Below, piece after piece: positions 45,497 to 57,281 of a stretch of DNA of 64,000 nt (the first letter of the stretch is position 1; every line of letters begins with the position of its first letter). Source of the stretch: Agroathelia rolfsii. Lineage: Eukaryota > Basidiomycota > Agaricomycetes > Amylocorticiales > Amylocorticiaceae. A program made the position numbers and the translations under genes. The notes under the pieces are model-generated. The model was not told the origin of the DNA and ran no database searches. It saw only the letters and a list, made by a program, of their open reading frames with translations. The DNA lies in assembly GCA_018343915.1 (NCBI GenBank), contig JABRWF010000005.1, positions 1,461,001 through 1,525,000 of the forward strand. Direction: 5' to 3'.

Positions 45497-47579
45497 TTAG
45501 AGTCCAGTACCAACGTTGTCCTCTCCTGTGCACACTCGCATTTCAACAAAATTTGGCGCAGATGGGACTGACATGGCAAACGAAGTATTGTCAGTCTCAT
45601 TCCCAAAGTGCTTGAAATAATTTCGGCCGTTCAAAGCACCTAGACATGCATTAGATCCGACTAAAGGGAATAATTATTGCGTAAGTAAAAAATGTTCATG
45701 ATGATTATGGACACGACTCACGAGGAGGGACTAAAAAGGCAAAGAAACACCACAGGTATGTGTCGGGCCAAATGAACACCTGAGATCTCAGCTGTGAGTT
45801 ACATGGATCGAGTTATTTAGCTCCAATTTCTTACCGAAATAAATAGAAAAATAAGATTGATGCTTGTTTTTGATAAACACATTTCAGCGTGATATTTGCA
45901 ACATGCATTGTTCAAGCGAACATACGAAGAGATGAATCCGGTATTGACTGTATAAGCTATAAGCGCATTGATGGTTGATTTTGTTCTAACAACTCGGATA
46001 AACACTTTAGTCTTGTTTGCCAATGTCAATTTGGCAACTTGGATGACGCACGCGCTATATCCCGTACTGCTCTTCTTGAGATGCCAACTCAAAGCCACGG
46101 CGGTAATCAACTCCATTGAAGCTGCAAGCCCTGAAAATATTTGAACCGATTTCTAAGAAATAGATTAATAGAAGATTCTTTATCAGCCTGAGGAGTGAAA
46201 TCATTTTCTTACCATCACGACGGAAGACTGAGATTCGAGTTCCTGCAAAGTCTTGAAGCGCTTGTCTGTAAACCTGAAGCAAATTCAAATATTAGTATCC
46301 ATCGTTGGTTCCTCCCAAATCTCTCTCCCTATAAACTGTTGTCTCGTACCATACTATACATGTGACTATAAGGAATAAGTGCTTAGATAGCCGTATTAAT
46401 TAGCACGTTCACAATTTATTCTACGCACATAAATCAACAGCTAGAATATATAGCATTCAGTCATTCATTTTCAGCAATCCAGAGATTAGAGCGAAGGCAT
46501 TATAGTACCGCACCAAAATTTCCCACAGTTAACGTGGACTAAGCAAGTCAAAAATTAGCAAATACATGTGGAACATGGGCCCTGGCGACGTACAAGAAAA
46601 ATACAGAGCAAGCGATTAAAGGTCCCTCTGTTCACTGTGAAAAACCCTTTTTGAGCAGCAGTAGAGCGATGCATAGAATATGACGGACATATCCATAGTC
46701 GCCATATATAGAATCTAAATATTTTCTGTCAGACTTTGTATTTTTTTTTTAACGCTCGTTATGGCTGGAAAGATATTAACTGACCCATAGACCTGAATGG
46801 TGACAATTCCCTTGAGTAGGCAAAAGAAATATCAGCGTGATGATATCAAGAGGTAAATAACAGAATCTATACCACTATAAGCTCATTGATCTGCCCCGTA
46901 GCGACATGCGTAAAAATTAACTTTTGGCAATCACATCTTCAATAACACTGTAACATACCGATATAGACCTTTTAAATGAAATTAGTAAGCATCGCTTTTA
47001 TGGTAAACATATTGATCACATGGTCCAAAATGACAAGGGCTTACCAGACAGCTTCAAAATAGAGAATGGGATTGCTGGAGGCGGAAATAAGATAATAATA
47101 TGCGATGTGATAATTCAGTATAACATGGAATGTATTGAATATCCTATCAGGATAAGAATCGGCAATAGTTACGATGTCAGTGACAAAAAAAATCGATTCA
47201 GTACAAGTAATCCTCAAGTTAGGCTTACCATATACTCCAAATCTAAGAATCATTATAGCAATAAAATAAAATAAATAAAAATAAAATAAAAATGACAGCA
47301 GTTAGAAACCCTAAGCAGTATTCCCCTTGTGGCCTGAATCGTGCACTCGCCAAAGTCGGTATCCATTTTGGGTCAGATTTTACCCAAGTACGGGAGTACG
47401 AGAAGCATTGCACACAGGTAATGCCGTACAGACTAGTTGAAAAATAGATTAGTTTTACTACAGTAAACATTGATAGAATATTCAACAAACATGGACGAGA
47501 ATGCTGTCGACAAGAACAAGATACCAATCGTGAGGGCTAAAGATTCCGGACGGAAGCTTGAAAGAGATATAATAGACAT
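45497..47579 (-). CDS. DUF6534-type integral membrane protein
   Basis: A multi-exon gene with short exons and long AT-rich introns. The start at 47579 gives MSIISLSSFRPESLALTIGI, exon 1 47579-47491, exon 2 from 47432 with LYGITCVQCFSYSRTWVKSD. Further exons give FNTFHVILNYHIAYYYLISASSNPI, GIVTIQVYGFYIWRLW, RFTDKRFKTLQELESQSSVV, SVQIFSGLAASMELITAVAL, TKSTINALIAYTVNTGFISS, PDTYLWCFFAF and finally ALNGRNYFKHFGNETDNTS ending at 45497. Six or seven helices and the TxCxQ, LYYYL and NTG blocks match the DUF6534 family, which is expanded in Agaricomycotina; function unknown. The exon joins are partly inferred in the middle (46.5-47.0 kb), so a few residues there are unsure, but no stop breaks the conserved blocks. 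Confidence 0.75.
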
Positions 47580-48957
47580 CCGAGTCAACGATGTTGCAAT
47601 ATTGGCGTACTCAGGCTAGCAGCAGTCGTTGGAACCACAATGTCAGGCTGCCACTGTCAATATATTTCGATTATATACCACAGAGCTCCAAATTGACCGA
47701 TTCGGTATCATGATGTAGATGTAAAATTAAAAGATGATCAAAACATGGAGGTTCCACTTCAAGTTCAAGTTGGATGATGGTCAGATAAAATATGTTGCTC
47801 TGGCATAGCCAGTTCTGATCGCAACAGACGTAGACCGCTTTCCGCCAACTAAAAGCTGCCGGTGAGGCAATCTTCGCCTCCCTTTGCAGCGATTAGTACA
47901 TATGATGATAACAATTACAGTCGGTCATGTGTATATTAATAATGCCTACGAGCGATTGTACATATAGAATATTATGCAGATTATGTTTACCATTCAAGGT
48001 TCTCATGATGCATTAACCCTCTGCCGGTGAGCCGTCCTGAGGATTGTTTTCTTATGTTCATGATGATAACAAATTCGGGGAATGCCTGTAGTAGTTATAA
48101 ATTTATACGACATTTATGACGAGAAACGTTCAGTATATGCGTAGCAATAAGACACTCGATCTATTATGCGACGGATATGGCAGGATAAGGCAGAGGTAGG
48201 GGACTACTAGTACAGTTCGACCGATCCATTACGTTGGCTACTGGCGCTAGTAGCACGAGAACGCTGATCGGACAGGTCCTACAAGAGCGATGATCATGAT
48301 GATGGAAATCATTTCCCCTCTACCAGAGGCTTACCTGATACCAATAATCCTGAGATCATTACATTCTTATCTTATCTTCCACGCTAACCACATTCACAAA
48401 GACAACAACAAAACGATCTACGGCAAAGAATACGACAATAATGAGACAAAGTGTATCCGTGGTAAGTACCAAAAAGGTAAGGGGGTATATTGGATTTTCT
48501 TTTTACACTAACATCGTGTACACTGATATCTTCAGTTTCGTCTTTACATTACGTGGTGGCTTCTCCTTTTCTGCATCCGCATCCCCTCTTTCACTTGGCT
48601 TGAGTATACAAAAACTAAGAGTCCAAGAAAAGAAAATTGTAAAAAAAAAAAAAAAAAAAAAAAAACCGCAATCCCAAAGCAAAAGCTAAAGAAATTCCCA
48701 GAAAAGTACTCTGTAAGCAAGAAAGAAAGAAAGAAAAAAAAAAAGAGATAAGAAATTCCAAGGGCCTGGGACGAAAAAAAAAATCCCATTGCCATTCTCC
48801 CCAGATTTACTTATTCGTCTTGTCTGTCTGTGTCCATCCCTGGCCATGCCATGTATATATCCATCCATATATGTGTATGATTTCACTGGTCAGTCGTCAT
48901 TGATCCACACAAAAAAAGGCAATTTCGTTTCTTCCTTGATGCTCATCATCATCTCGC
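47580..48957. other. Intergenic, AT-rich
   Basis: No supported gene. It contains a run of about 26 A at 48642-48665, plus other A-rich runs on either side, and lies between the DUF6534 start and the stop of the next minus-strand gene. Confidence 0.4.
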
Positions 48958-51407
48958 TTATTCCGGCCCACCGACACTGCTCGAGCTGGCGATGGTGACC
49001 GCATATTCGTGGTTTCCAGACAGCTCGCCGCGGTGGCCCGCGAGCCACGAGAGCGGACGGCGGACGTGAGAGCCTGGTAGCAAATAAGGCATGATAAACG
49101 TCAGAAGGATGAACAAAAGAAAAAGGAGATGGCCTAGGAAAAAAGGAACACTTACCAGAATAACTACGTCCACCTTTGAACTTGTTCTGCAACGAGTTCC
49201 TCAAATTCGGGTTGCTTTGAAGAGGGAGAGAGAGAGAGAGAGAGAGAGGAAATATCAGTAAGATATTACAACAAATAAAAGAAAAGAAAAACATACTTGG
49301 CCCTCAACGTTGGTGCGAGCGCCAAGCGCGCAAAGTTACTCGGGAACAGCGGATTACCCGGCGACCGATCACCAACCGGATCATATGCCCCAGCAGCAGC
49401 AGCAGCTCCACCGGCACTTGCCCCGCCCTCGGAAGATGGTGCGCCGACGGACGACCCGCCGAGACTCGATTGGCGCAAATGCGAGCCAACAAAGCCGTAA
49501 TCGGCTGCCTCACCCTTCCTGCTACCCGGCACAGGTACACCAGGTCGGGGCGTATTCTCCGCGCTGTTGGCCGCGACCCAGGCGGAGACGAATGAGTTAG
49601 TGCTCGTGCTTCTGAAGCCTGACATCGGCGACGATGAAGGTGGTGGGGGAGAGGCCAGTCCGCTGGTGGGTGTGCCAAGGGGCGACACAACAGCGCCATG
49701 GGGGCCACCACCACGGAGTGGGGATGGAGAGTGTCCTTGGGCATAGACGTGGCCGCCGTGTCCCTGCCCATGCGAGTAGCTGCGAGGGCGCAGAGCAAGT
49801 GGTGAGCCGGTCACACTGCCGCCGCCACCACCGACAGAGCCTGCGTACGAGGATGTGGGGGCAGGCACCGTACAGATCTTGAGCCCGCGAACTTCCCGCT
49901 CTTCCTCCTCGACTTGTTTTTCGGTAGCGGTCGCGGAGGGTTTGGCGGACGATGTCTCTCCGTTATCGTTATCCTCTTCCTCTTCGTCTTCCTCGCCGAT
50001 AAAGCCTAGCGAAGCGGCAGAAGCGTCACCCAGCGAGGGTGGAAGACTGAGCGGGGGCGGCGCCGAGCTTCCCGAGGGTGAGAGTACGCCGCCGTCCTCG
50101 CCAGTGGCGGAAGCAAAGATGGGCTCGATCGAGATGGCGTCCTCTAATGACAGGCCTGCAGCGGGACCATCATCTAACGATATCCTGGACGATTCGGCGA
50201 GGCCTGCACCATCCGCCAACGGACTGCTAGCATCACCCTGAGCCGCAGCAACGGTGGGCACTGGCACCGCTTCCTCATTGTGCTCTTTATCCGCCGTCGC
50301 TAGAGCAGCCGGGGGCAATAGCACAGGGTCCTCCTCCTCATCGGTAAGGAACGGATCCTCAAACTCGTCCTCTTCCTCATCACAATCCAACTCAGGCGGG
50401 ACGCCCAGGGCGCCCTTGACGCGCTCCCAGATGAGCTCGCTGTGCGCACGGATACATATACGCGCCGCGCGCACCCAGGCCCGATCGTCCGCCTCCTCGC
50501 GCGGGATGGTCGTCAGCCAGGCGTGGAGCTGGTCGTACGTCCACTCGGCCGGCGATGCAGGCGCCTCAATCAAACCAGGGGCTGAAGAAGTACTGTTCCC
50601 TTCTGATGCAGCCTGTGATACAGGGAACGTTTGCTTCAGGAGCGAAAACAGCTTCGCCGATGGCGGCGACGAGATGAGCGATAACACCTCGGCGGGACGA
50701 TCCAGGAACGGGAGGTAGACATCAAACGCCATCGGCGTGAATTTGGCTGGTGCAGGGACATGATGTTCATCTACACCAAATGATGCACGAGGCGAGTGGG
50801 GCCTGTGCAGGCTGGGCGAAGAGGCAGGTGTACCTGCTGCCGAGGAGGATACGTGTGGACTAGTAGATTGTTTTGCAAGCTCGACGAGTTGCTCGGGCGG
50901 TAGACGTGGATGGGGTCCGGGTGTGCGCCCTGGGCGTGAGAAAGTGGGCGAGGAGGGGCGCCCGCCAGCGCCACCGCTGTTGGAGCGAGTCATCGTGGGC
51001 GATGATGGGCGCGATCCCGAAGGACTTGATGGTCCGCCTGGGGCAAGACCAGTACCGGCAAAGGAGTTGAATGCAAAACTTAATCGGGGTGATTCGCTGT
51101 TTCCTCCATGGTTGCTGCTGCTGCTGCCGCCTGGGCCGCCACGGCCACCACGATGGAGCGAGCGGCGGTGAGCAAGCGGGGGATCATTTAGTTTTAGCGA
51201 TGTGGAAGATGTAAATTGGGGGGTAGGCTCTACGGGGGCGAGTCTGACAATAGTGAGTGTGCTGGCGCAACTGCGGCTGGGGTCGAGGTTTGTCTCGGCG
51301 TGGAGGCCATAGGGATCTGGGGCAGAGACGGAGCCCCTGCGATGGGAGAGCCTACGGTGCAGCGAGTGCACTGGTGATGGGCTGCTGTGGGTCATCGTTG
51401 AGCTCAT
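48958..51407 (-). CDS. Conserved hypothetical Ser/Pro-rich protein
   Basis: Three exons (51407-49297, 49214-49156, 49073-48958) in agreeing phases encode 761 residues. The N-terminal third is low-complexity, with SSTMTHSSPSPVHSLHRRLS and many Gly, Ser, Pro and Arg. A central folded part contains FDVYLPFLDRPAEVLSLISS, YDQLHAWLTTIPREEAD, and RAARICIRAHSELIWERVKGALGVPPEL. An acidic stretch (DCDEEEDEFEDPFLTDEEED) and another Ser/Gly-rich region follow, then ANTPRPGVPVPG, a GFVGSHLRQSSLGGSS block and a basic C-terminal segment (NSLQNKFKGGRS). I do not recognise the family; the WTTIPREEAD region appears folded, so it is not junk. A degenerate partial copy lies at 43722-44450. Confidence 0.72.
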
Positions 51408-52030
51408 AACTGTCTCCTATCCTTTTGCTGTTGTCGCAGTTGTTGTCAATGATGATGATGATGAAGGGGATGAAGAGAGAGAGAGAGAGACACGGTGACT
51501 TTGTTGAAGCATTTAACGAAAACCGCATAGATGAATATATTACGTCATTTCCTAAATCACCCACGCAAGCCACCCGTCGTTTCGCTCTCTCGCCGCTTGC
51601 TGGGAATATTTTTTCAGAATGAATCAATACAATGAATGCTTGGCTACATGCGAGAAGAGTGGCAGCTTGGAGTGGTATCCAGCTGTTGTAAGAATATCGA
51701 TGCAATCATGATCATGATATGATCATTGTGGGGAATGTTGCCTCCGTTCGAACCAAGAGCCCAACTCAAAACCACTGAAACGCTGAATGCTACGTGGCAT
51801 GTAAGAGTTAGGTTAGTAAGATTACTAGTAGACTAGAACCCCAGACAAGCCGTTATTCCACGTAAAATAACGAGCCCATGGGACTGGAGTAGCAATAAAA
51901 TAACTGGAGTAATAATGACCAAAAAAAGTGCCTGGAATAGTCGAGACCCGCTATCGGATTTACCCGGCTTTTATTTATTTATTTGATTTTCTGATCGGCG
52001 CTTCGTGTGATGGTCTAGGCCCTTTGTCGA
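51408..52030. other. Intergenic, promoter side of the conserved hypothetical gene
   Basis: Contains GA-repeat (51476-51490) and AT-rich sequence. No gene is seen. Confidence 0.4.
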
Positions 52031-52031
52031 C

Positions 52032-52280
52032 AGCTAAGACTTCACACTGTAGTGTACTACATGTACTGGTACTAGTACTAGTACTTATCATGTCGTAAAT
52101 ATACTTATCAAACTAGACTACAACAAAAACCATACACTACATTACATCTCAATAATCAATATTACTAATGCTGATTTCAAGAGCCTTTCCCATACATACC
52201 TTGGCATTAAGCGCGCCTTGCCGTTCTGGATGCTGCGCACGAGCGCGTTGCTCGCGCGCGGTAAACCATGTTCTCCTTCT
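52032..52280 (+). repeat. Partial copy of PRO2 3' end, with internal deletions
   Basis: The plus strand here resembles 57149-58130 of the PRO2 region. First comes the sequence after the PRO2 stop (CTAAGACTTCACACTGTAGT, ACTTATCAAACTAGACTACAAC), then TTTCAAGAGCCTTTCCCATAC with TACCTTGGCAT, then GCGCACGAGCGCGTTGCTC. In PRO2 these parts are separated by several hundred bases, so this copy lost them. It points to a segmental duplication rather than to retroposition. Both copies have the same orientation. Confidence 0.8.
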
Positions 52281-52439
52281 ACTCACACCCGCCTCTTCCT
52301 GTTCCGCATCAATCCCTTCAAAACTCTTTTGCGCATTCATCCTCCTCTAATCCTTCCCACCACCGCTTTCTTTTCCCTCTGCCCCCGCCCGGCCGTGTGA
52401 CGACAGTCTCCCACACCACCGCCAATACTAAGCACCACA

Positions 52440-53061
52440 CACCTTGCTTCCAACGCACCCACAAATGCCTGGAGCCGCTCCCTGCCAGGTCCACACCGCC
52501 ATGTTCATGCAGATCTCCAGGCAGCTTATTTAAGCTCCCCACGACGACACCGCCGAGGCACCGGCACCAGGTGAGCACATCCGCCTGGCGCCTAGCGCTG
52601 GAGATGTCCAGGAGCTGCACCTCGTTAAACAGTGCGCAAACAGGAGGCGCGTGGCAATTGTCTGGGCGATGCTCGGTTTGTGGACCGATAACAGTGATAA
52701 TAATAATGATAACAATGATGGTAATAGCCCTCTGAGACGGCGGTAGTACTGCTGAGACCGGGCTTCGTTTTGTCTCAGTAGCAGATCCGGTGAGCCCATG
52801 AATGTGCAACCATTTGTCTCTCAGTTCACTTGTTCCACTTCACCTTTTGCTTGTCTGTAATGTTTGCGGTGTCAGCGAGGCCCCGCTCGTGCTCGGCCTG
52901 GGCTATACGCTGCTGCTCTTCTTCTCATACGGCGCGGTAGATCTCGGGCATGAGCTGTGAGTAGTGTTTGCGCATCTTGTACGGTGTCCGTACGGTGGAG
53001 AGCCAGAGATCGATGAGGAAACATTTGCCCATGCCCAGAGGGCCGGTGAGGAATGTAGTGT

Positions 53062-53096
<35 letters not shown>

Positions 53097-53728
53097 ATGT
53101 GCTTTAATAGTACATGAAATCACCAACCTTGAGTGTAGACGTGGTCTCAAGCTCTTCCATGGGGGATTCAAGGCGCATGATAGATCCCCATTGTATATCA
53201 TGCCCTGCAAAAGTAGATGATGCCTCTCCCCATGGTTGTTTGCTATCACTAGTCTTCAGTCTTGACATTGTCAAGAGAAGAGTACGGGTGCGCATAAAGA
53301 TGCGCGGGCAAGGCAGGTGGTACACACTTGGCCAACTCCCTATGTAGCCCTCTGAGCTTCGATCATTTTAACTTGTACTAGTAGTATCACTGGCGATGGG
53401 GAAGAATTTGTACGCACCTGCATAGTGACCCGTACTTGGTCCTCGTCATACTCGATCTCGCCCGGGGCCGAGGAGGTGAACAGTTTGTATAGTAGCAGTG
53501 ATTTCCGAAACTCCTCTATACCACTGTGGTTGTCCATGGGGATAAGAACTCAGGTTCCCCACTTTCACTTTCTTCGCGCTTTGCATCCTGCGACAGTATC
53601 AGTGCCGGCAGGGCTTGACCAGAGATGACGGGCGATGATGTATGGAATGATCGAGATACAAGAAACACTCGATTCACAGAGCTGTTGTGTTTCCGGCTTC
53701 GCAAGAACATACTGGTGACGCCGCTCAT
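52440..53728 (-). pseudogene. Degenerate AFG1-like mitochondrial AAA ATPase
   Basis: In minus orientation the parts follow the family order. The start region (53728) reads MSGVTSMFLRSRKHNSS and RSFHTSSPVIS, a mitochondrial-type leader. Then come LLLYKLFTSSAPGEIEYDEDQVRVTM, a P-loop FLTGPLGMGKCFLIDLW, KMRKHYSQLMPEIYRAV, then the Walker B region ALFNEVQLLDISSARRQADVL and GGVVVGSLNKLPGDL. AFG1/LACE1 helps degrade or assemble respiratory proteins in mitochondria. This copy is broken: a TGA at 52925-52927 replaces a conserved Trp, the P-loop is GPLGMGKC instead of GPPGTGKS, Walker B is NE not DE, frames shift between blocks, and an intron holds a long GA repeat. A functional AFG1 should exist elsewhere. 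Confidence 0.82.
53063..53092 (+). repeat. GA microsatellite
   Basis: About 14 GA units within the broken AFG1-like gene. Comparable GA tracts lie at 49219-49248 and 51476-51490. Confidence 0.9.
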
Positions 53729-53890
53729 TGTCCTAATAAACTCATATGTGCAGTTGAAGGATTATGTCTCAAAAAGCTCAAGTTTACAAATTGGCGATTG
53801 GTGAACATTCAAAAAATGACATCATATTATCATTCGTATTGCTTCCGGTGACGTATAAAAGTACATGCTTGTATTTCCATATTTAAATTA

Positions 53891-56800
53891 TTAATTTTCC
53901 CAAGATAAGTTGGACAACAAGTCTGGATTATATATCTTCGGTTTCATCTCGTATAGCATCTCATGATTTTCGCTCCTCGGGAAGCCATCGAACGGTTTCT
54001 GGGCTGCAAGAAGGACACGATATACGTTAGAGTCTTTGCGTACGCATCGGTAAGTTTGAGAAGTGCAGCCATAGGTAGTGATAATGTAGTGTCGTCGCTC
54101 AATTCCAACTGCGGTGGTTTGGCTGCGTGTATGGCCAGCAGCAGCAGGAGTATCGTTCCCTTTGTTCGTTGATCTAATAGCCACATTCACGCAGGTATCA
54201 GGTGTTTTGTTAAAATTCTCTACCCCAAGCTCCATAACAATCGATAGGACACAGCGGGCCCCTGTGACATCCTCGAGCAGAGGGCTATCCATATGTACTT
54301 GCCGTGCTTTGTTTCTATTTTTGACCTGGATTAGTATGAAGCTTATGCAATCCTCGGTGATTTCTGTCTTGTTTGGATCACCAAAGAATACAGGGATGAG
54401 GAGATCGATATATTCTTCATTTACGCTTGCTTTGATCGCCCCTCCCCTTTTGATGACTGCGACTAATGTTTTGAAGTTGAGTGATTCGTGGTCACCGAGT
54501 TCCACAAAGTGGGAAAAGTTCAGCCAGGTGCCCTCAAACGCCGTTTTGAGATTGGGATCACCTGGGTGAGCATGAAAGGGGGGGGGGCCTTACGAACTTC
54601 ATCCCAAATCTCTGGAGAGAATAAGTTTTGCAAAAACAACAGAAGAGAGATAGGCGAGTGGTAGGGCAGATGAGACAGTGATGTGGTATTGTTCTGTTCC
54701 TGTATCGTCAGGTCGTGTGCGATCATCAAAAACAACTGTGCGACAAGCTCCCCGCGTTCACCTCGCGCAAGGAGATCGTTTCTGAACGCATGGGCAACAA
54801 TATCCGGGGCGAGATCAATGATGAACCGGGAATGTTTGTTCAGGAGCTGGGCAGCCGCCTGGGAAAGTATGGGCCCAGAGGGATACCCACTCCACATGTA
54901 TTCGCGAGTTGGTTGAATGTAGTACACACATCGCATGTACGACTCAACCAAATCCGCTTGCATATTGCGAGAATTGATGCTGGATTGATCGAACGGCAAC
55001 AGGACACGGCATCCAAGAGCCGCAAGCCGGGCCTTTGTCAGTTCCGGCGAATCGCCTTGTTTGAACAGATAACCTTTTAGCTTGAGCCTTGCCAGAGTTA
55101 ATGTATTGTGGGGATTCTTCGCCAAAGATGGCGGAATGCTCTTATAGTGAGAGTACCACCTAAAAGACGTCTCAGTATCAAAATTGCATGAAACATCAGC
55201 AAAAGATTCCGCACATTGGCCGTCCAAATTTGGACATTTGCCCAAGTTCGCATACCCCTGAAAGTGTCAGCTTTCCGGCTTTCTTTGCTTCACTGGAGAA
55301 TCGACGACTAAAAGTATCGAAAGGTAGCTCAAAGAATGGCTGGTTCAAATCCAATTCAGTTCGAACCCGAAGCGAGGGATGTTGAGCCTTTGTAGGCGCA
55401 AATAGTTGGAGGCTAGAGTTGGTAGATAAGAATAAGAAAAAGATTGACTTGTCGTAAATGGCTTTGATGGCGCGCATGAAGCTGACGTAGGAGGTAGTGT
55501 TGTCTGAGATCGAGGTTGACTGCAGTACATGCGCCTCGTCGAGGTACACGATGGCGTGAAATCCTTCGGACTTTGATACGTCGCATGTTTCATTATAGAG
55601 CCGGTGAAGCTTTCCAACCAAAGCATCCGACGCTTCATTCAAATGCTTTTTTCGATCAGAAGATTGGCCCGACTTTTCCAGCTGCCAAGGATATGAGTGA
55701 CATCGAAGTAGAGTGAAAAGATGACACACCTCATGAGCCTTTGCCAAAACTTTTTCATATAACTGGCTTCTGTTTGTGCCATTACTTTCGGTCGTTGCGC
55801 CCTCCTTCATCCATTGATACCATTGAAAGGCAATGCCCTCTCTAGTATTAGCCGTGTAATCCTCAAGTTTTGCGGTCACTTCCACGAAAAGAGCTTCCAG
55901 GAAAGCCATGTGTCTTATTTTCGCAGCCTCGGCGGTATCGAGTCGGGCAGATAGATAAAGGCCAACAGCATGGTCCGCAGGGGGATAACCTGTTAATTTC
56001 ATTAATCCACAGCGCTTACTACACCTCAACTAGAAGTGATCATGCCTTTTGCATTCTTGTCTATTGGCTCATGTAGATTGAAAGGGATGGTGAAGCGAAG
56101 CGTCGCCGAGTAATCCACAAGACGGGATTTACCCAGGCCAGAAGATTAGATGATGGGGAACGAAGAATTATAGCGATCTTCGTAGGACGAGCGCTTATAT
56201 TGGTCAATAGTCTTCAGGAGAATACGAGGCTGAGGAGATAAGTATTCTGTCTCAAAGGCATCTCTGAAGACTAGCAAGTATTTTTGAGTAAAAAGCTAAA
56301 TTTCTCGGGTGTCAAAGCTTACATTCCACTGTTTGATGGTTTTATCAGTGATTATCACCTTAAGAAGGGAAAAAGATGCTTACATTCTTTTTCATCGACT
56401 TCACGAGGCTGAGGTAGCGATACCGGACGAGGAATACGAAGAACTCTATGTTACATTAATATAAGAATCTATCCGGGAGGTAATCTCATCCTTACATTGG
56501 CTGTCAAAAAGTTTCTGGAAGTCTTTCGCTCTGATGCACTCGTCGACCAGATCAGATAGGCTTTGGTTGCTTTCTAAAGCTGTGCGGCAGTATGCACTAT
56601 CACGAAACTTTGGATCAAGGACCTGACTCCACTTCGAATCGTCTTGGACGTAGTCAACGAAGCTACGGAGCATCTGGTGTCTCTGGCTGCTATCTTGAAA
56701 CGATTGCGTCAAATAGCCGTGCAGAATGAAGGAAGGAATTATATCATGGACGTTACGCAGCCCGTCAGAACGGTCTGCAGACAAGTGGATGCGCTTTTGT

Positions 56801-56900
56801 GGGTGTTCCTCGTTTGTATGAGTGTGTCCTGGAAGCCATCGGTGTCATCATCGGGGTTCGATCTACGCTTTATTGCTTGGATTTGAGAAGTATCGCTCAT
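53891..56900 (-). pseudogene. Large P-loop NTPase of an agaricomycete-expanded family, likely broken
   Basis: The coding parts run from MSDTSQIQAIKRRSNPDDD near 56900 to NPDLLSNLSWEN at 53891, about 900 residues. Key blocks: RILLKTIDQYKRSSY, then SSGLGKSRLVDYSATLRFTIPFNL as the P-loop region, YPPADHAVGLYLSARLD, AIVYLDEAHVLQS as Walker B, PFFELPFDTFSRR, and TAFEGTWLNFSHFVELGDHESL with VELGVENFN at the C-terminus. Two breaks are clear. TAA at 56146-56148 replaces a residue just before the P-loop, and at 54578-54587 a run of ten G in the plus strand causes a frame shift between FMLTQV and HPGDPNLKTAFEG. The first 50 codons also sit in another frame than the rest. Function of the family is unknown. 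Confidence 0.75.
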
Positions 56901-57281
56901 GATTGTAAGATTGAAAGAAGGATAGGGATGATGGTAAACATTCAGGCTGAGTTGTGGCAACAGAGGACTCTGACAATCTGGATTGAATCGATGGTACCCT
57001 ATGTGCTACTATACTAGTAGTAGAACCTCATCAACCGCACTTGCATGTCTGCTGTTCAGAAGTCACGCATGTAAGACACGCTGATTTTGCACAGCCTCTG
57101 CACCGCCACAGAATCACGCTGCCTCAGAAGCATGATTTTCTGTGGAACTAAGACCTCACACTGTAGTTGTACTACATGTACTAGTAGTAGTACTCATCAT
57201 GTGGTATATATATATATATATATACTTATCAAACTAGACTACAACAGAAACCATACACTACATGACATCCCAATAACCACA
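56901..57281. other. Spacer between NTPase gene and PRO2, contains TA repeat
   Basis: Contains a TA microsatellite (about 57204-57223) and the sequence after the PRO2 stop that is repeated at 52032-52140. No gene seen. Confidence 0.5.

Noticed and set aside
49500..50300. Long open plus-strand frames
   Set aside because: They are mirrors of the Ser/Pro-rich minus-strand exon, which has clear splice joins and protein features.
55340..55365. tRNA-like B box GGTTCAAATCC
   Set aside because: It lies inside the NTPase coding block and has no A box or acceptor stem.
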